Positions 28,192 through 37,948 of a DNA stretch of 64,000 nt are shown here, one piece after another (position 1 is the stretch's first letter; every line of letters begins with the position of its first letter). Under the pieces are notes generated by a model that was not told the DNA's origin, ran no database searches, and worked only from the letters and a program-made list of their open reading frames with translations. Source of the stretch: Saprospiraceae bacterium (GTDB lineage: Bacteria > Bacteroidota > Bacteroidia > Chitinophagales > Saprospiraceae); contig JADJPZ010000004.1 in NCBI GenBank assembly GCA_016713025.1, positions 4,007,001 through 4,071,000 of the forward strand, written 5' to 3'. A program made the translations under genes and the position numbers.

Positions 28192-28707
28192 CTATTCCAG
28201 GTCAAAATTCCTGATTACATAGCCGGAAAGACCACCACCTTCTATTTCCAGATATATGATTCCTTGTGTGTTTATATGAATTCCCAGATATTTTCCGGCT
28301 GTGCATTGAAGCTCATTGAACCGGGTTTCCAATTGATTCAGCTGATCCTGATCCAGAATCAAATGCATTTGTCCTGTGTTGTGCAGGCAAAGATGCTTGT
28401 TGGCAAAAAATACGATTTTCAGTTTGAGTATTCCGGTAGCTATTGTATTCAGGTTCAGATTTGTGACTGTGGTGGATAAAAATTCATTAAAGGCTGCAGT
28501 ATCCATCCCGATGATTCTCGGCAACTCTTTGATACCAAGGACCAATTCTGAGCATTGCTGCTCCGATAAACATGATGTATGTTTGTAACAAATAAAATGT
28601 TCGTCACTAACATATCTGAAGTCCTGAATCAGGATGTTTTGGGAGATAGCATCCACTGAAAGCACCACCAACACCATTAAAATCATTAATTTTATATTAG
28701 ATCTCAT
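28192..28707 (-). CDS. Exported protein of unknown function
   Basis: 171 residues from the ATG at 28707, chosen because it begins a good signal peptide (MRSNIKLMILMVLVVLSVDA, cleaved near residue 22); upstream codons would place charged residues before it. The mature part has four spaced Cys residues (FICYKHTSC, SEQQC, KHLC, LQC) that could form disulfides in the periplasm, and ends GGGLSGYVIRNFDLE. No family recognised. It is transcribed divergently from dgt. Confidence 0.6.
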   Translation of the reverse strand: MRSNIKLMILMVLVVLSVDAISQNILIQDFRYVSDEHFICYKHTSCLSEQQCSELVLGIKELPRIIGMDTAAFNEFLSTTVTNLNLNTIATGILKLKIVFFANKHLCLHNTGQMHLILDQDQLNQLETRFNELQCTAGKYLGIHINTQGIIYLEIEGGGLSGYVIRNFDLE

Positions 28708-28783
28708 ATCATTGTTTTTAGTAACAGATGTATGTCCCTGGCCGTTTTGGTGTCCGAAAACGAAAAAATGACAATATAACATC

Positions 28784-28791
28784 TATCTTTG
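28784..28791 (+). promoter_or_regulatory. -7 box for dgt
   Basis: TATCTTTG fits TAnnTTTG and ends 20 bp before the dgt ATG at 28812. It supports that start over one 84 bp upstream. Confidence 0.5.
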
Positions 28792-28811
28792 CAAGCCAAT
28801 CAATAAAAATC

Positions 28812-30179
28812 ATGCAAAACTGGGGACAGTGTATATCATACAGGAGGTACGGATACCAAAGTAGCGGTCAGGCTGGTTTCAGATCAGAATTTACAAGGGA
28901 TTATGACAGAATTATATTTCTATCTGCCTTCCGTCGACTGCAGAACAAAACGCAGGTTTTCCCACTCCCGGGCAATGTTTTTGTACACAACAGGCTGACA
29001 CATTCTCTGGAAGTAGCTTCTGTAGGCAGATCTTTGGGTGCCATCACAGGACATGGAATTGTAGAAACTTATCGCAATATCTCCGAACAGGATGCTTTGT
29101 TTTACAATTATGAGTTATCGGGTGTCATCTCATCTGCTTGTCTGGCGCATGACATCGGCAACCCTGCTTTTGGACATTCAGGAGAGAAAGCGATCTCACA
29201 CTATTTCGAAAGCCAAAAAGACAAAGTTGTCAATAATACTGCATTGAAAGACCTGTTTGACCACGAAGAATGGCAGGACCTCACCAACTTTGAAGGCAAT
29301 GCCAATGCACTAAGGCTATTGACCCGACAGTTTAAGGGTAAGCTGGAAGGAGGACACAGATTGATGTATCTGACACTAGCCTCAATCCTGAAGTATCCTT
29401 GTGCATCACATGAAATGGACAAATCTTACATACATAAAAAGAAATACGGTTACTTTCATTCTGACAAAAATGCTTTTGATGATATTGTATCAGAATGCAG
29501 ATTAGTGATGGAAGATGGACAATGTAAAAGACATCCATTTGTTTACTTAGTGGAAGCTGCTGACGACATTTGCTACCGTATCATAGATATGGAAGATGCC
29601 CACAGGATAGGTATATTGTCTGCAGATGTCCTTCAGGATGCTTTTCTGAAATTGCTCATGGATCTGGATGAAAACCTCGGCAGAACAAAAAATATACTGC
29701 ACAAAATCGGGGATGCCAATGAAGCAGTCTCATTTCTTCGTGCCAAATGTATCAATGCATTAGTCAACAAGGCTTCTGAGATTTTTTTACAAAATGCTGA
29801 AGCTATTCTATCCGGTCAGTTTAATCACACATTGATCGATGAGGTAGAAAAATTTTGTCCCGGCCTCAAAGAAATTACAGATATTTCTGTCGAAAAAATA
29901 TATAACCATCATTCAGTGATAGAAGTCGAAATGGCGGGATACAATGTCATGTCAGAATTACTCTCTGTTTTTGTAGAAGCAGTACTTTCTGAAAACAAAA
30001 CATCGATTCAAAAAAAGTGCATCCAACTGATACCCTCCCAATACAATCTGGCTTATGACCCGGGATCTCATTATGAAAAAACAATGGGTGTGCTGGATTT
30101 TGTTTCCGGAATGACTGATGGATATGCCACAGAACTATACAGAAAAATCCGGGGAATTGAGATTCCGTCGCATAAGTAA
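28812..30179 (+). CDS. dgt: dGTP triphosphohydrolase
   Basis: 455 residues from the ATG at 28812; an earlier in-frame ATG lies upstream of the promoter box and is rejected. HD-domain motifs: FRRLQNKTQVFPL, RLTHSLEVASVGRSLG (first metal His), AHDIGNPAFGHSGE (the HD pair and following His), and VEAADDICYRIIDMEDA (final Asp). It cleaves dGTP to deoxyguanosine and tripolyphosphate, controlling dNTP pools. The length fits the family; a single-gene unit is likely. Confidence 0.93.
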   Translation: MQNWGQCISYRRYGYQSSGQAGFRSEFTRDYDRIIFLSAFRRLQNKTQVFPLPGNVFVHNRLTHSLEVASVGRSLGAITGHGIVETYRNISEQDALFYNYELSGVISSACLAHDIGNPAFGHSGEKAISHYFESQKDKVVNNTALKDLFDHEEWQDLTNFEGNANALRLLTRQFKGKLEGGHRLMYLTLASILKYPCASHEMDKSYIHKKKYGYFHSDKNAFDDIVSECRLVMEDGQCKRHPFVYLVEAADDICYRIIDMEDAHRIGILSADVLQDAFLKLLMDLDENLGRTKNILHKIGDANEAVSFLRAKCINALVNKASEIFLQNAEAILSGQFNHTLIDEVEKFCPGLKEITDISVEKIYNHHSVIEVEMAGYNVMSELLSVFVEAVLSENKTSIQKKCIQLIPSQYNLAYDPGSHYEKTMGVLDFVSGMTDGYATELYRKIRGIEIPSHK

Positions 30180-30279
30180 ACAGTTGTCACTGATTACCGG
30201 GACATACTACAGTTTTTTTATCATAAAATATTAACGGCTATGATTACGCAGTGGTGGAACTTTGAAACGGTTCATTGTC

Positions 30280-30591
30280 TCACGTGACCAAACGTAGAAA
30301 GTGTACAACACCAAACACTTCATCTCCAATTTCAAAGTTTTTTACATCTTTTCCTTTGGCAATTATTACACCACTTGCATCGCCACCAATAGGTGCAGGC
30401 AAAGTTAATTTGTCAAACTTTTTGTATTTGCCCTGTATAGTTTTATAATCGTGTGGGTTAAGGCTTGCCGAATAGATTTCCACCAATACTTCATCATCAG
30501 TAATGGTAGGAATGGGTACCGTTAGGATTTTTAAATTATCCTTAATTGTTCCATAACCTGTAATGTGTAAAGCCTGCATTGTAGTAGCCAT
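30280..30591 (-). pseudogene. Zinc-type alcohol dehydrogenase/quinone oxidoreductase, N-terminal fragment
   Basis: 103 residues equal to the GroES-like start of a medium-chain dehydrogenase: MQALHITGYG, VLVEIYSASLNPHDYK, PAPIGGDASGVI and FEIGDEVFGVV. It then ends abruptly after a few unmatched residues. Full proteins are about 320 residues with a Rossmann domain, which is absent downstream. The break near 30300 marks the left edge of an AT-rich accessory block. Confidence 0.75.
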
Positions 30592-30680
30592 AATTAATTT
30601 GTTTTATTATTATGGTACAAAAGTAAAGGACAGCTAAGTGGCTTACCTGTCCTTTCTTGCTATGTTTTTCAAATAAATAT

Positions 30681-31853
30681 TTATTGAATTACAAAGTCAT
30701 TAGCTAATCTGCGGTAAGAGTAATAAGGTGATTCTGCTCTGCCAATTCTTAGTATTAATTGCATTTTACCAGAGCCTTTAATGTTCTCTAATTCATGTAG
30801 TTTTTTTGTCATTTCCCACATCTCTTCATACTCTTGTGTTATTTGTGTATGTGGGTTATTGTCAATTTTGTGCTTTGTCATCGATAAACAAAATCTTACA
30901 AAATCCCTACCTGTTTTTACCCAATCAATTACTTCATTTGTGTTTGTTGTAAATGTTACATAGCCCTTTGCACTATTTACTGCTTTAGTAAAAGTATCCA
31001 TATGCCTTTGTAATGACTTTTTCTTATGCCAGGCTTTGGGTCCACCTTTTAATGTCATTTCTGCCAATGGCACCATAATGCCTGTAAATCCAACCTGAGG
31101 AATGCTTAAACCATCTCTTTTTTCTGCTCTTTCACGTTCTGAAAACCTCATCATTTTACGAGATTCATCATGTGTTTCGTATTTGTATGATTCTAATTCC
31201 ATTGCTTTTATCAACATTTCATTGTATGTTTTAATTTTTTCAGAATCACTAATAAATTTTATGGTAGAAAAAGAGGAGCCGGTTGAGTTAATAAGGGCAT
31301 CAAACTCAGCTTGGGTAATCATATCACCTTTATATGCTTTTCTATTGGTAGCTCTGCTCTGAATGTAGCTTGCTAACTCACTAACGGTATTGTTAGACTT
31401 AGAAAGTGTGACTTTGGCAACGGGTTTGATACCATAGTCATTCTTTCCATTATATTGTTCTGGGAAGTAGTCAATTTGGGCACTATAGCCAATTTTTTCT
31501 ACTCCAATGGCTAAGGTTTCGATAAAGCAACCTGCCCCCATATGGATTTGCCTTTGAGTAGGATCTGTAGCTGGCAAAAATCTAGTTTCATCTACGTAAA
31601 ATAACATAGAGTTGTCGTCAGCAATTTTAAATTTCCACGACTGAGTATTATGCGGACTAGGAGCATTTATTCCAATAGCAATTGCCTTCATAATAGGTTG
31701 TGAAAAATCATTAGGATTAGGACGTTTGTCATTTTTTTTAGCCTTATTTGGACTACTTGCTGCATTAAGGCTATTAAGATTACCAATAGTTCCTATTAAA
31801 GCTGCGGCACTTATCATGGTGCCACTTTTTACAATAAAATCTCTTCTTTGCAT
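30681..31853 (-). CDS. Acg-family FMN-binding (nitroreductase-like) oxidoreductase
   Basis: 390 residues. The N-terminus MQRRDFIVKSGTMISAAALIG has an R-R-x-F twin-arginine signal and hydrophobic stretch. The body has APSPHNTQSWKF, LPATDPTQRQIHMGAGCFIETLAIG and RATNRKAY, the features of Acg/nitroreductase-like flavoproteins, which are two-domain and often lack obvious reductase activity. A Tat signal suggests export with FMN bound. Its promoter region (31854-32028) is the only gap on that side. Function is unknown. Confidence 0.75.
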   Translation of the reverse strand: MQRRDFIVKSGTMISAAALIGTIGNLNSLNAASSPNKAKKNDKRPNPNDFSQPIMKAIAIGINAPSPHNTQSWKFKIADDNSMLFYVDETRFLPATDPTQRQIHMGAGCFIETLAIGVEKIGYSAQIDYFPEQYNGKNDYGIKPVAKVTLSKSNNTVSELASYIQSRATNRKAYKGDMITQAEFDALINSTGSSFSTIKFISDSEKIKTYNEMLIKAMELESYKYETHDESRKMMRFSERERAEKRDGLSIPQVGFTGIMVPLAEMTLKGGPKAWHKKKSLQRHMDTFTKAVNSAKGYVTFTTNTNEVIDWVKTGRDFVRFCLSMTKHKIDNNPHTQITQEYEEMWEMTKKLHELENIKGSGKMQLILRIGRAESPYYSYRRLANDFVIQ

Positions 31854-32028
31854 GATATTAATATTTTATGATGCAAATTTCCGAATAGCAAAATCAAAAT
31901 CACTGAACATTTGCTAAGAAAAATAGAGAGCTAAATATTTTTTTTTGATTACTTTCTTTTTTGCAGATAAGATAAACAGATTTATATTTTAAGTTAGTTT
32001 GTTAAGGCTAAAATTAATGAAAAGATTG

Positions 32029-32373
32029 TCAAAATAATTGTGATTGGCGTAAATAGTTTTTGTTCAATTTTGTTTTTGAAGTTGCATTTCCTAATGTATT
32101 GAATAGAAATAAGACTGTCATAACCCAAAGTATAATTGTCATTGTTTTTTTTGGAAAGTCAATTGTCAAGAAATGAGATTGTACCAATACGATAAACAGA
32201 AAAAAAAGGTTTATTAAAATCGATACTGTTTCAAAACGATACATTTCTGTATCTGTTTTTAATCGTCCTCCCCAAACAATGCTGTATGGAACGATTTTTA
32301 ATAAAACACAAATGTGTAGAATTAAAAAAATAGATAAAACTATTATCAGTCCGTATTGAGCAAAATTTATCAT
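32029..32373 (-). CDS. Small membrane protein, unknown function
   Basis: 114 residues from the ATG at 32373, two bases after the previous gene's stop; a TTG four codons earlier overlaps that gene. Three hydrophobic helices can be seen: residues 6-26 (YGLIIVLSIFLILHICVLL), about 50-66 and about 75-94. A conserved-looking loop VWGGRLKTDTEMYRFE lies between helices 1 and 2. The C-terminus is basic. No family named. Confidence 0.6.
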   Translation of the reverse strand: MINFAQYGLIIVLSIFLILHICVLLKIVPYSIVWGGRLKTDTEMYRFETVSILINLFFLFIVLVQSHFLTIDFPKKTMTIILWVMTVLFLFNTLGNATSKTKLNKNYLRQSQLF

Positions 32374-32375
32374 AA

Positions 32376-32945
32376 TTAGTACCAATTAAATCCAACTATA
32401 AACATATTTGAAATTCCTTCTCTTTGACCGCTATTTGGAAGATTCGATTTTCCAAGAAATATTCTGTACTGCAAGTCTAATGCAAAGCGTCCTTTTTTCC
32501 AAATTTCATAACCTGTTGCAAAAGTAAATGACGGTAAACCTGTATAAAATCCTGCTGTCTTTGGGTCTTTCACAGTATAAAATGCTGGTGCATCAAATGT
32601 CAAACCTGTCCCACCTAAAACCCACCAATTGTCTTTTACCCAATATTGCCCTGCAATAATAACGCCTTCAAAGCCCCTGGCTTTTCCATTGTATTTGTAG
32701 TTTGCCCCTGGCAATAATGCAAGCAAAGCAAGTTTTTTACTTGCCATAAAACCGACTTTAATGTTTGGTAAAGTTGTAGAAAAATTAACTTTGGTCGTAT
32801 CATTTGTGTTTAGTGTTAATGCACCTGCTCCAAGTCCAACGCCAAATACAAAACCTTTCCGTTCAATAGGTTTCTTGTTTAAATTTGTTTGTGCAAATGT
32901 AAAATTTGCAACAAATGTCAAAGTAATGATTAAAATTTTACGCAT
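32376..32945 (-). CDS. Putative outer-membrane protein
   Basis: 189 residues from the ATG at 32945, which begins a signal peptide (MRKILIITLTFVANFTFAQ). The mature part has alternating strands rich in Gly and aromatic residues (GFVFGVGLGAGALTL, KVGFMASKKLALLALL, FALDLQYRIFLG, ending FIVGFNWY with a terminal Tyr), consistent with a small beta-barrel. It is followed by the small membrane protein gene with 2 bp spacing, so the two form an operon. Confidence 0.65.
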   Translation of the reverse strand: MRKILIITLTFVANFTFAQTNLNKKPIERKGFVFGVGLGAGALTLNTNDTTKVNFSTTLPNIKVGFMASKKLALLALLPGANYKYNGKARGFEGVIIAGQYWVKDNWWVLGGTGLTFDAPAFYTVKDPKTAGFYTGLPSFTFATGYEIWKKGRFALDLQYRIFLGKSNLPNSGQREGISNMFIVGFNWY

Positions 32946-33020
32946 CTCTTTTATTTTTAAATTGTTAAGATGCAAAGGTCTAAATTGCCTGTATATATGT
33001 CGTTACCATATGGTAAAAAA

Positions 33021-33590
33021 TCAACTTGAAGGATTTTTTATTCTACTCAAACTTTGTGGTGTAATACCTAGATATGATGCAATATGTTTTTGAGCAATTC
33101 GTTGATGGATATTTGGAAATTTTGTTTGCAAAATGCGATAGCGTTCTTCTGCCGTTTTAGTTAATAATTCAATTTGTTGTTGTTGCTTTTCTACAAATGA
33201 TGATTCAGCCGACATTTGCATTATTACTTGTCCAACTGATTTTCGACTTAAATTATAAAAATTAGCACTGGTAATTCTTATCATTTCGGATTTTTCAAGG
33301 GCAACAACTTCTAGTTCTGTTGGCTCTTTTGTAAGCAAAGACATATAATCACAACAAGCACTATTTTCAAAAGCAAAGTCGAGGCAAACAAAATTGTTTT
33401 CTTTCCACAAGAAAATTCCTGCACTTCCTTTAATGATAAAGTAAAAATATTTTTCTTTTGTGTTTTGTGGTTTTATTATTTCGTCTTTGACAAACGAAAC
33501 TGGTTCGCAAAATTCAGCAAATTCTTTCCAGGCATCAATTGGTGCGTTGAAATATTTGTCAAACGATTTTTTTAAAATTTCTGCAAGCAT
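33021..33590 (-). CDS. Crp/Fnr-family regulator (cyclic-nucleotide-binding fold)
   Basis: 189 residues. An N-terminal cupin-like sensor (FVKDEIIKPQNTKEKYFYFIIKGSAGIFL) is followed by a long helix and a C-terminal HTH (IAQKHIASYLGITPQSLSRIK). This is the short Bacteroidota Crp/Fnr type that often lacks the residues for cAMP binding. It lies 2 bp downstream of a second gene of the same family and points toward the barrel/membrane protein operon. Confidence 0.8.
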   Translation of the reverse strand: MLAEILKKSFDKYFNAPIDAWKEFAEFCEPVSFVKDEIIKPQNTKEKYFYFIIKGSAGIFLWKENNFVCLDFAFENSACCDYMSLLTKEPTELEVVALEKSEMIRITSANFYNLSRKSVGQVIMQMSAESSFVEKQQQQIELLTKTAEERYRILQTKFPNIHQRIAQKHIASYLGITPQSLSRIKNPSS

Positions 33591-33592
33591 AA

Positions 33593-34165
33593 TTACATAT
33601 TATTTTTTCTTAATCTGCTTAAATGTTGAGGCGAAATACCAAGATAGGAAGCTAAATATTGCAATGGAACAGTTTGGATAAGGATAGGATTATTTTTTAA
33701 AAGATATTGATAGCGTTCTTCTGCAGTATTATTTAAAAAAAGTGAAATTCTTTTTTCCATCATAATCGCTAAATTTTCTGCTGCCTTTCTTCCAAATTCT
33801 TGTGTAACAGGTACTTTATTATAAAGCATTTCAAGGTCTTGTTTTTCTATCACAAATATTTCAGTGGGAAGTATTGCTTGAATGTTTTCTATTGAAGGAC
33901 TTCCTGACGTAAAGCTTGAAAAAGAAGTTACGAACTCGTTAGGTAATGAAAAATAACAAGTTGTATCTTCACCTTTATCATTTGGGTAATATATTCGCAA
34001 CATCCCTGCTTTTATAAAAGCCACTTGATTACAATGTTTACCAATCTCTAGGAAATAATCGTCTTTCTTTAGCATCAATGGTTTGAACAACGACAACATA
34101 AAATCTAAATCTTCTTCGGTAATAGAAATAACATTCCTAATGGTTTGTTTTAAAGAAGTATTCAT
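33593..34165 (-). CDS. Crp/Fnr-family regulator (second, tandem)
   Basis: 190 residues. Sensor domain KKDDYFLEIGKHCNQVAFIKAGMLRIYYPNDKGEDTTCYF and C-terminal HTH VPLQYLASYLGISPQHLSRLRK. It is adjacent to the other Crp/Fnr gene (2 bp), and the two share layout but differ clearly in sequence, so they are not a recent duplication. It lies downstream of a gene of unknown function, 10 bp apart, on the same strand. Confidence 0.8.
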   Translation of the reverse strand: MNTSLKQTIRNVISITEEDLDFMLSLFKPLMLKKDDYFLEIGKHCNQVAFIKAGMLRIYYPNDKGEDTTCYFSLPNEFVTSFSSFTSGSPSIENIQAILPTEIFVIEKQDLEMLYNKVPVTQEFGRKAAENLAIMMEKRISLFLNNTAEERYQYLLKNNPILIQTVPLQYLASYLGISPQHLSRLRKNNM

Positions 34166-34175
34166 AACTATTGCA

Positions 34176-34880
34176 TCAGTTTGTAAATATTAACGAATGA
34201 ACAAAAATATCAATAAGAATTGGCTTACTTAAAATTTTATCCCCAAATCGTGGCGTTACAATTCGTCTTGAAGGAAGCAAAATTCCGTGAAAATCTTTAT
34301 GTTCTGTAACTACATTTGCTGCTGTTGCTAAACTGCTAATTACTTCGGCAGTGTAATTGTGTTGTTTCAGCAAGCCTGTATTTATATCAAAGAAAAACTC
34401 TTGTACTTTACTATGGGTTGGAAAATTATCAGGAAATGTTGCAATTAGATGTCCTACACTTTTTTCAATCCAATGAATATTTTCATTCATCAATAAATTA
34501 GGCAAAGTAAAATAATTCCAAAAAGCATAATTGGCAAAGTAAGCCATATCCAAATCGTCCCAATAAAAAAGTCTGCGACCATAAGGGAAAAAGTTTCTTG
34601 CATTATTTCGTTGTGCAATTATTTCACCTCTATTATTTTCTAAATGCACATCGTTCCCATCCAAAACACCAGAAATAGTTTCATTTTTGCCAACGGGTGT
34701 AATTTTGGAAAAGGGTCTTCCTATTTCCATCTTTATTTTAGCAAGTTTAAAAAAAGGTCTCCTTTTTAAAGTAAAGGCTAGCCCATTCACAGACACTTCG
34801 GCCTCAATATACTTATGATCTTGCCAAAAATCTGCACCTCCGTATACGTCAATTGCTTTTTGTGCTGCATTACTCAACAT
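34176..34880 (-). CDS. Protein of unknown function
   Basis: 234 residues with no signal peptide. Features include AIDVYGGADFWQDHKYIEAEVSV near the N-terminus, repeated YF/WNYF aromatics in the middle, and PSRRIVTPRF near the C-terminus. The opening and strand pattern recall LolA/outer-membrane lipoprotein-sorting-like folds, but this is only a resemblance. The four genes 35264 to 33021 are packed within a few bases of each other and look like one operon. Confidence 0.55.
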   Translation of the reverse strand: MLSNAAQKAIDVYGGADFWQDHKYIEAEVSVNGLAFTLKRRPFFKLAKIKMEIGRPFSKITPVGKNETISGVLDGNDVHLENNRGEIIAQRNNARNFFPYGRRLFYWDDLDMAYFANYAFWNYFTLPNLLMNENIHWIEKSVGHLIATFPDNFPTHSKVQEFFFDINTGLLKQHNYTAEVISSLATAANVVTEHKDFHGILLPSRRIVTPRFGDKILSKPILIDIFVHSLIFTN

Positions 34881-34883
34881 TTT

Positions 34884-35264
34884 TTAAACTGTCATTTTTT
34901 TAATGATCCAACTTGCTATAAAAGCTTCTAGTAAACTTAATGGGATAGCAATTGGTAGGATTCCGAATGGCAAAACGCCCATATTGCCAATCACCAACCA
35001 CATCAATACAAAGCCAATAAACCAAGCAAGAAAGGTTGTTTGTAACAACGTGAATTTTTTAGCAAAAATAAATATTGCTATCGCAAAACACAAAGACCAA
35101 ATACCCCAAACAGCTCCATTGACAGGTTGCTCAGGAAATGTCATTCCTAAATTTTGGTAATGCTCAACCCAATAGGAGTGAACAAGGAAAGTGTTGCGAA
35201 CAAATTCGGAAATACTAATCCAAATGGTTGATATTAGAATGGGTAAAATTGTTTTTTTTATCAT
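34884..35264 (-). CDS. Small membrane protein, unknown function
   Basis: 126 residues with four hydrophobic stretches (ILPILISTIWISISEF, WGIWSLCFAIAIFIF, FLAWFIGFVLMWLVIG, FGILPIAIPLSLLEAFIASWII). The VHSYWVEHYQNLGMTFPEQPVNG loop between helices 1 and 2 resembles conserved Bacteroidota small membrane proteins. It is the first gene of the packed unit running to 33021 (3 bp to the next gene). Confidence 0.6.
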   Translation of the reverse strand: MIKKTILPILISTIWISISEFVRNTFLVHSYWVEHYQNLGMTFPEQPVNGAVWGIWSLCFAIAIFIFAKKFTLLQTTFLAWFIGFVLMWLVIGNMGVLPFGILPIAIPLSLLEAFIASWIIKKMTV

Positions 35265-35330
35265 TTGTTATTTATTTAACTTAAAAGGCAAAAATAATAA
35301 ACTTTATTAATGTTTACCTATCCAATCTTG

Positions 35331-36172
35331 CTATTCTATTGGAATATGAATTAAGGTTAGTAAGTTATTTTTATTAGTGTCGTTTATACTGTTTAAAAAT
35401 TCTTCAAAAATGGGTTCTTCCCGTAGGCGGTAATTTTGTTTGAAAATAAAATCTCTAAAAATTTGATTGTACACATCTGGTAAATATTTATAATCACCCT
35501 TATATAACACACATAAATATTTACCACCGCTAAATTGTTTTATTGAAAATTTATTAGTGTCGTTTATCGTTGTACTAATGGTAACACAAGCATCGTAACG
35601 AATATTACTTTCTTGGGTTATTGTTGGGTCATCCCAGTGAACCGCAATAGATTTCGTTTGTGTGTTAATAATTTTAAGTTGATAAGCAAATGATAATAAA
35701 TCGGCCCAACCATCATACGTTTTTTTATCACCAACTATTCCTCTTACTTGATTGGAAAGTACCGTAAATGGCTTTATATTTTTTAGTTCAGAGGTAAGTG
35801 AAAAATCTCTTGTAGGTTTATGTGCTGTGTTTATATTAAAACTACCGCTATTGCTTTTCTTAATTCGGTAGGTGAAACCTTAAATGCTTTTTTGAAAGCT
35901 TTTGTAAAAGCAGTTGGTGTTTCGTATCCGATGGAATAGGCAATTTTTTCTATTGCATTGTCTGAATATTTTAAAAGTGTGGCTGCTTTCTCTAATTTGA
36001 TTCTATTAATGTAAGTAGCAAGTGATTCACCTAAATAGGAAGTAATAATTCTATGGAAATGAAATTTGGAAAGAAAGGCCATATTAGCCAATTGCTCCAA
36101 ATCTTGCTTTTCGTCAAGGTGGAAGTCGATGTATGACAGGACTTTATTTATTTTTTCTTGGTAGATGTTCAT
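35331..36172 (-). pseudogene. AraC-type regulator with GyrI-like ligand domain, frameshifted
   Basis: The first frame (36172-35831) is an AraC HTH domain at the N-terminus: FLSKFHFHRIITSYLGESLATYINRIKLEKA and GYETPTAFTKAFKKAFKVSPTELRK. It then stops. The rest continues in another frame to a TAG at 35331-35333 and reads as a GyrI-like effector domain (FTVLSNQVRGIVGD, YDGWADLLSFAY, FSGGKYLCVLYKGDYKYLP, IHIPIE). One A missing from a run near 35860 explains the switch; the restored protein would be about 280 residues, typical of AraC-GyrI regulators. The second part has no start of its own. Confidence 0.8.
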
Positions 36173-36420
36173 TTACGTTCAATTCATTAAAAGACAAAAG
36201 TACATATTTAATTTTCCTATTTATGGTGATGGGTGGGCTTGGGTATGTTGGGGTAAATTAAATGTGGTGCAAAAGCTTTGGTTTTACACACGTATTTCTT
36301 TATTTTTTATTACGTATTTCTTATAGACCTACCATGTATATCTTTTATGGAAATGCCTCCCGGCAAAAACCCAAGATTATTTTTTTAATGTGCATGTAAT
36401 AAGAAATTGAATATCTCCAT

Positions 36421-36428
36421 TATCTTTG
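36421..36428 (+). promoter_or_regulatory. -7 box for the glp operon
   Basis: TATCTTTG, 25 bp before the glpK ATG, fits TAnnTTTG. The rest of the 280-bp gap upstream has a short direct repeat (ACGTATTTCTT, twice) and no gene. Confidence 0.45.
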
Positions 36429-36453
36429 GCTTGAATAAAAACCATATTCCATC

Positions 36454-37938
36454 ATGAATTCTTACATCCTCTCTCTTGACCAGGGTACCACCAGCAGCAG
36501 GGCGATCATTTTTGATCACGCAGGCAATATCAAGGACGTAGCCCAAAAGGAATTTACTCAGATTTTTCCACAGGCAGGATGGGTTGAGCACGACCCCAAT
36601 GAGATATGGTCTACACAGATAGGTGTTGCCGCTGAAGTGATCACAAAAGCCGGTATCTCAGTGGATCAAATTGCAGGTATCGGCATCACCAATCAAAGAG
36701 AAACCACAGTAGTCTGGGATCGGGATACCGGCGAACCCATCTACAATGCTATCGTTTGGCAGGACCGGAGGACAGCAGCATATTGTGATCAACTAAAAGC
36801 AGAAGGCAAAGCTGCATTGATACAACAAAAGACAGGTCTTGTCATCGATGCATACTTCAGTGCTACTAAAATAAAGTGGATTCTTGACAATGTGGAAGAT
36901 GCCCGGGAAAAAGCAAAGAAGGGCAAACTGTGCTTTGGCACTATAGATACCTGGTTGCTGTGGAAACTTACCCAAGGCAAGATACACGCCACCGATGTCA
37001 GCAATGCATCCAGAACCATGCTCTGCAATATCCATACACTCCAATGGGATGGTGAGTTGCAGGATATATTCGACATTCCTGGCAATATGTTGCCACAGAT
37101 CAGGAGCAGTAGTGAGATATACGGATAAACAGATCAGATTTTTACTTCAGCGCGGATACCGATCGCAGGCATAGCCGGAGATCAGCAGGCTGCATTGTTC
37201 GGACAGATGTGTATCGAGCCCGGCATGGTCAAAAACACTTATGGTACAGGTTGTTTTATGCTCCTGAATACCGGCGAAAAAGCAGTCATCAGCAAAAACA
37301 AGCTCCTAACGACCGTAGCATGGAAAATAGGTGATACCGTACATTACGCATTGGAAGGAAGCGTTTTTATTGCCGGAGCGGTAGTGCAGTGGCTGAGAGA
37401 TGGACTTAAAATCATACGATCCTCCGATGAAGTAGAATCACTTGCCACTTCTGTTGATGGAAGTGACGGAGTATATATAGTACCTGCATTTACAGGCCTG
37501 GGAGCACCTTACTGGAATCAGCATGCGCGCGGTACAATATCGGGCGTGACCCGGGGCACTACCGCAGCACACATTGCCAGGGCTTCGATAGAAAGTATTG
37601 CTTATCAGACTCTGGACGTTTTGCAGGCTATGGAATCAGACGCCGGCATCCGGATCCGGGAACTGCGGGTAGATGGCGGTGCTACTGTCAATAATTTTCT
37701 GATGCAGTTTCAGAGCGATATGCTCCAATGCAAAGTGATCAGACCCGCTGTTACAGAGACCACGGCTCTTGGAGCGGCATATCTTGCAGGGCTTGCCACC
37801 GGATTCTGGAACAATATCGAAGAAATAAAACAGCAATGGCTGGCTGATACTACCTTTGTCCCCACCATAGACGAGGCGAAAAGAGCATCATTGGTGGACG
37901 GATGGAAAAAAGCCGTAAGGACTGCACAGACGGAATAA
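36454..37938 (+). pseudogene. glpK: Glycerol kinase interrupted by an in-frame ochre codon
   Basis: The frame reads as complete glycerol kinase except for a TAA at 37126-37128. Motifs: LSLDQGTTSSRAIIF (ATP site), GWVEHDPNEIW, GITNQRETTVVWDRDTGEPIYNAIVWQDRR, then after the stop PIAGIAGDQQAALFGQ, VDGGATVNNFLMQFQSDM. The stop sits in SSEIYG-TDQ; E. coli GlpK has Gln here, so CAA to TAA is likely. The frame does not shift. Unless suppressed or a base-call error, the enzyme would be cut to 224 residues lacking the second domain. glpD follows after 10 bp. Confidence 0.9.
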
Positions 37939-37948
37939 ATGTCACTGT

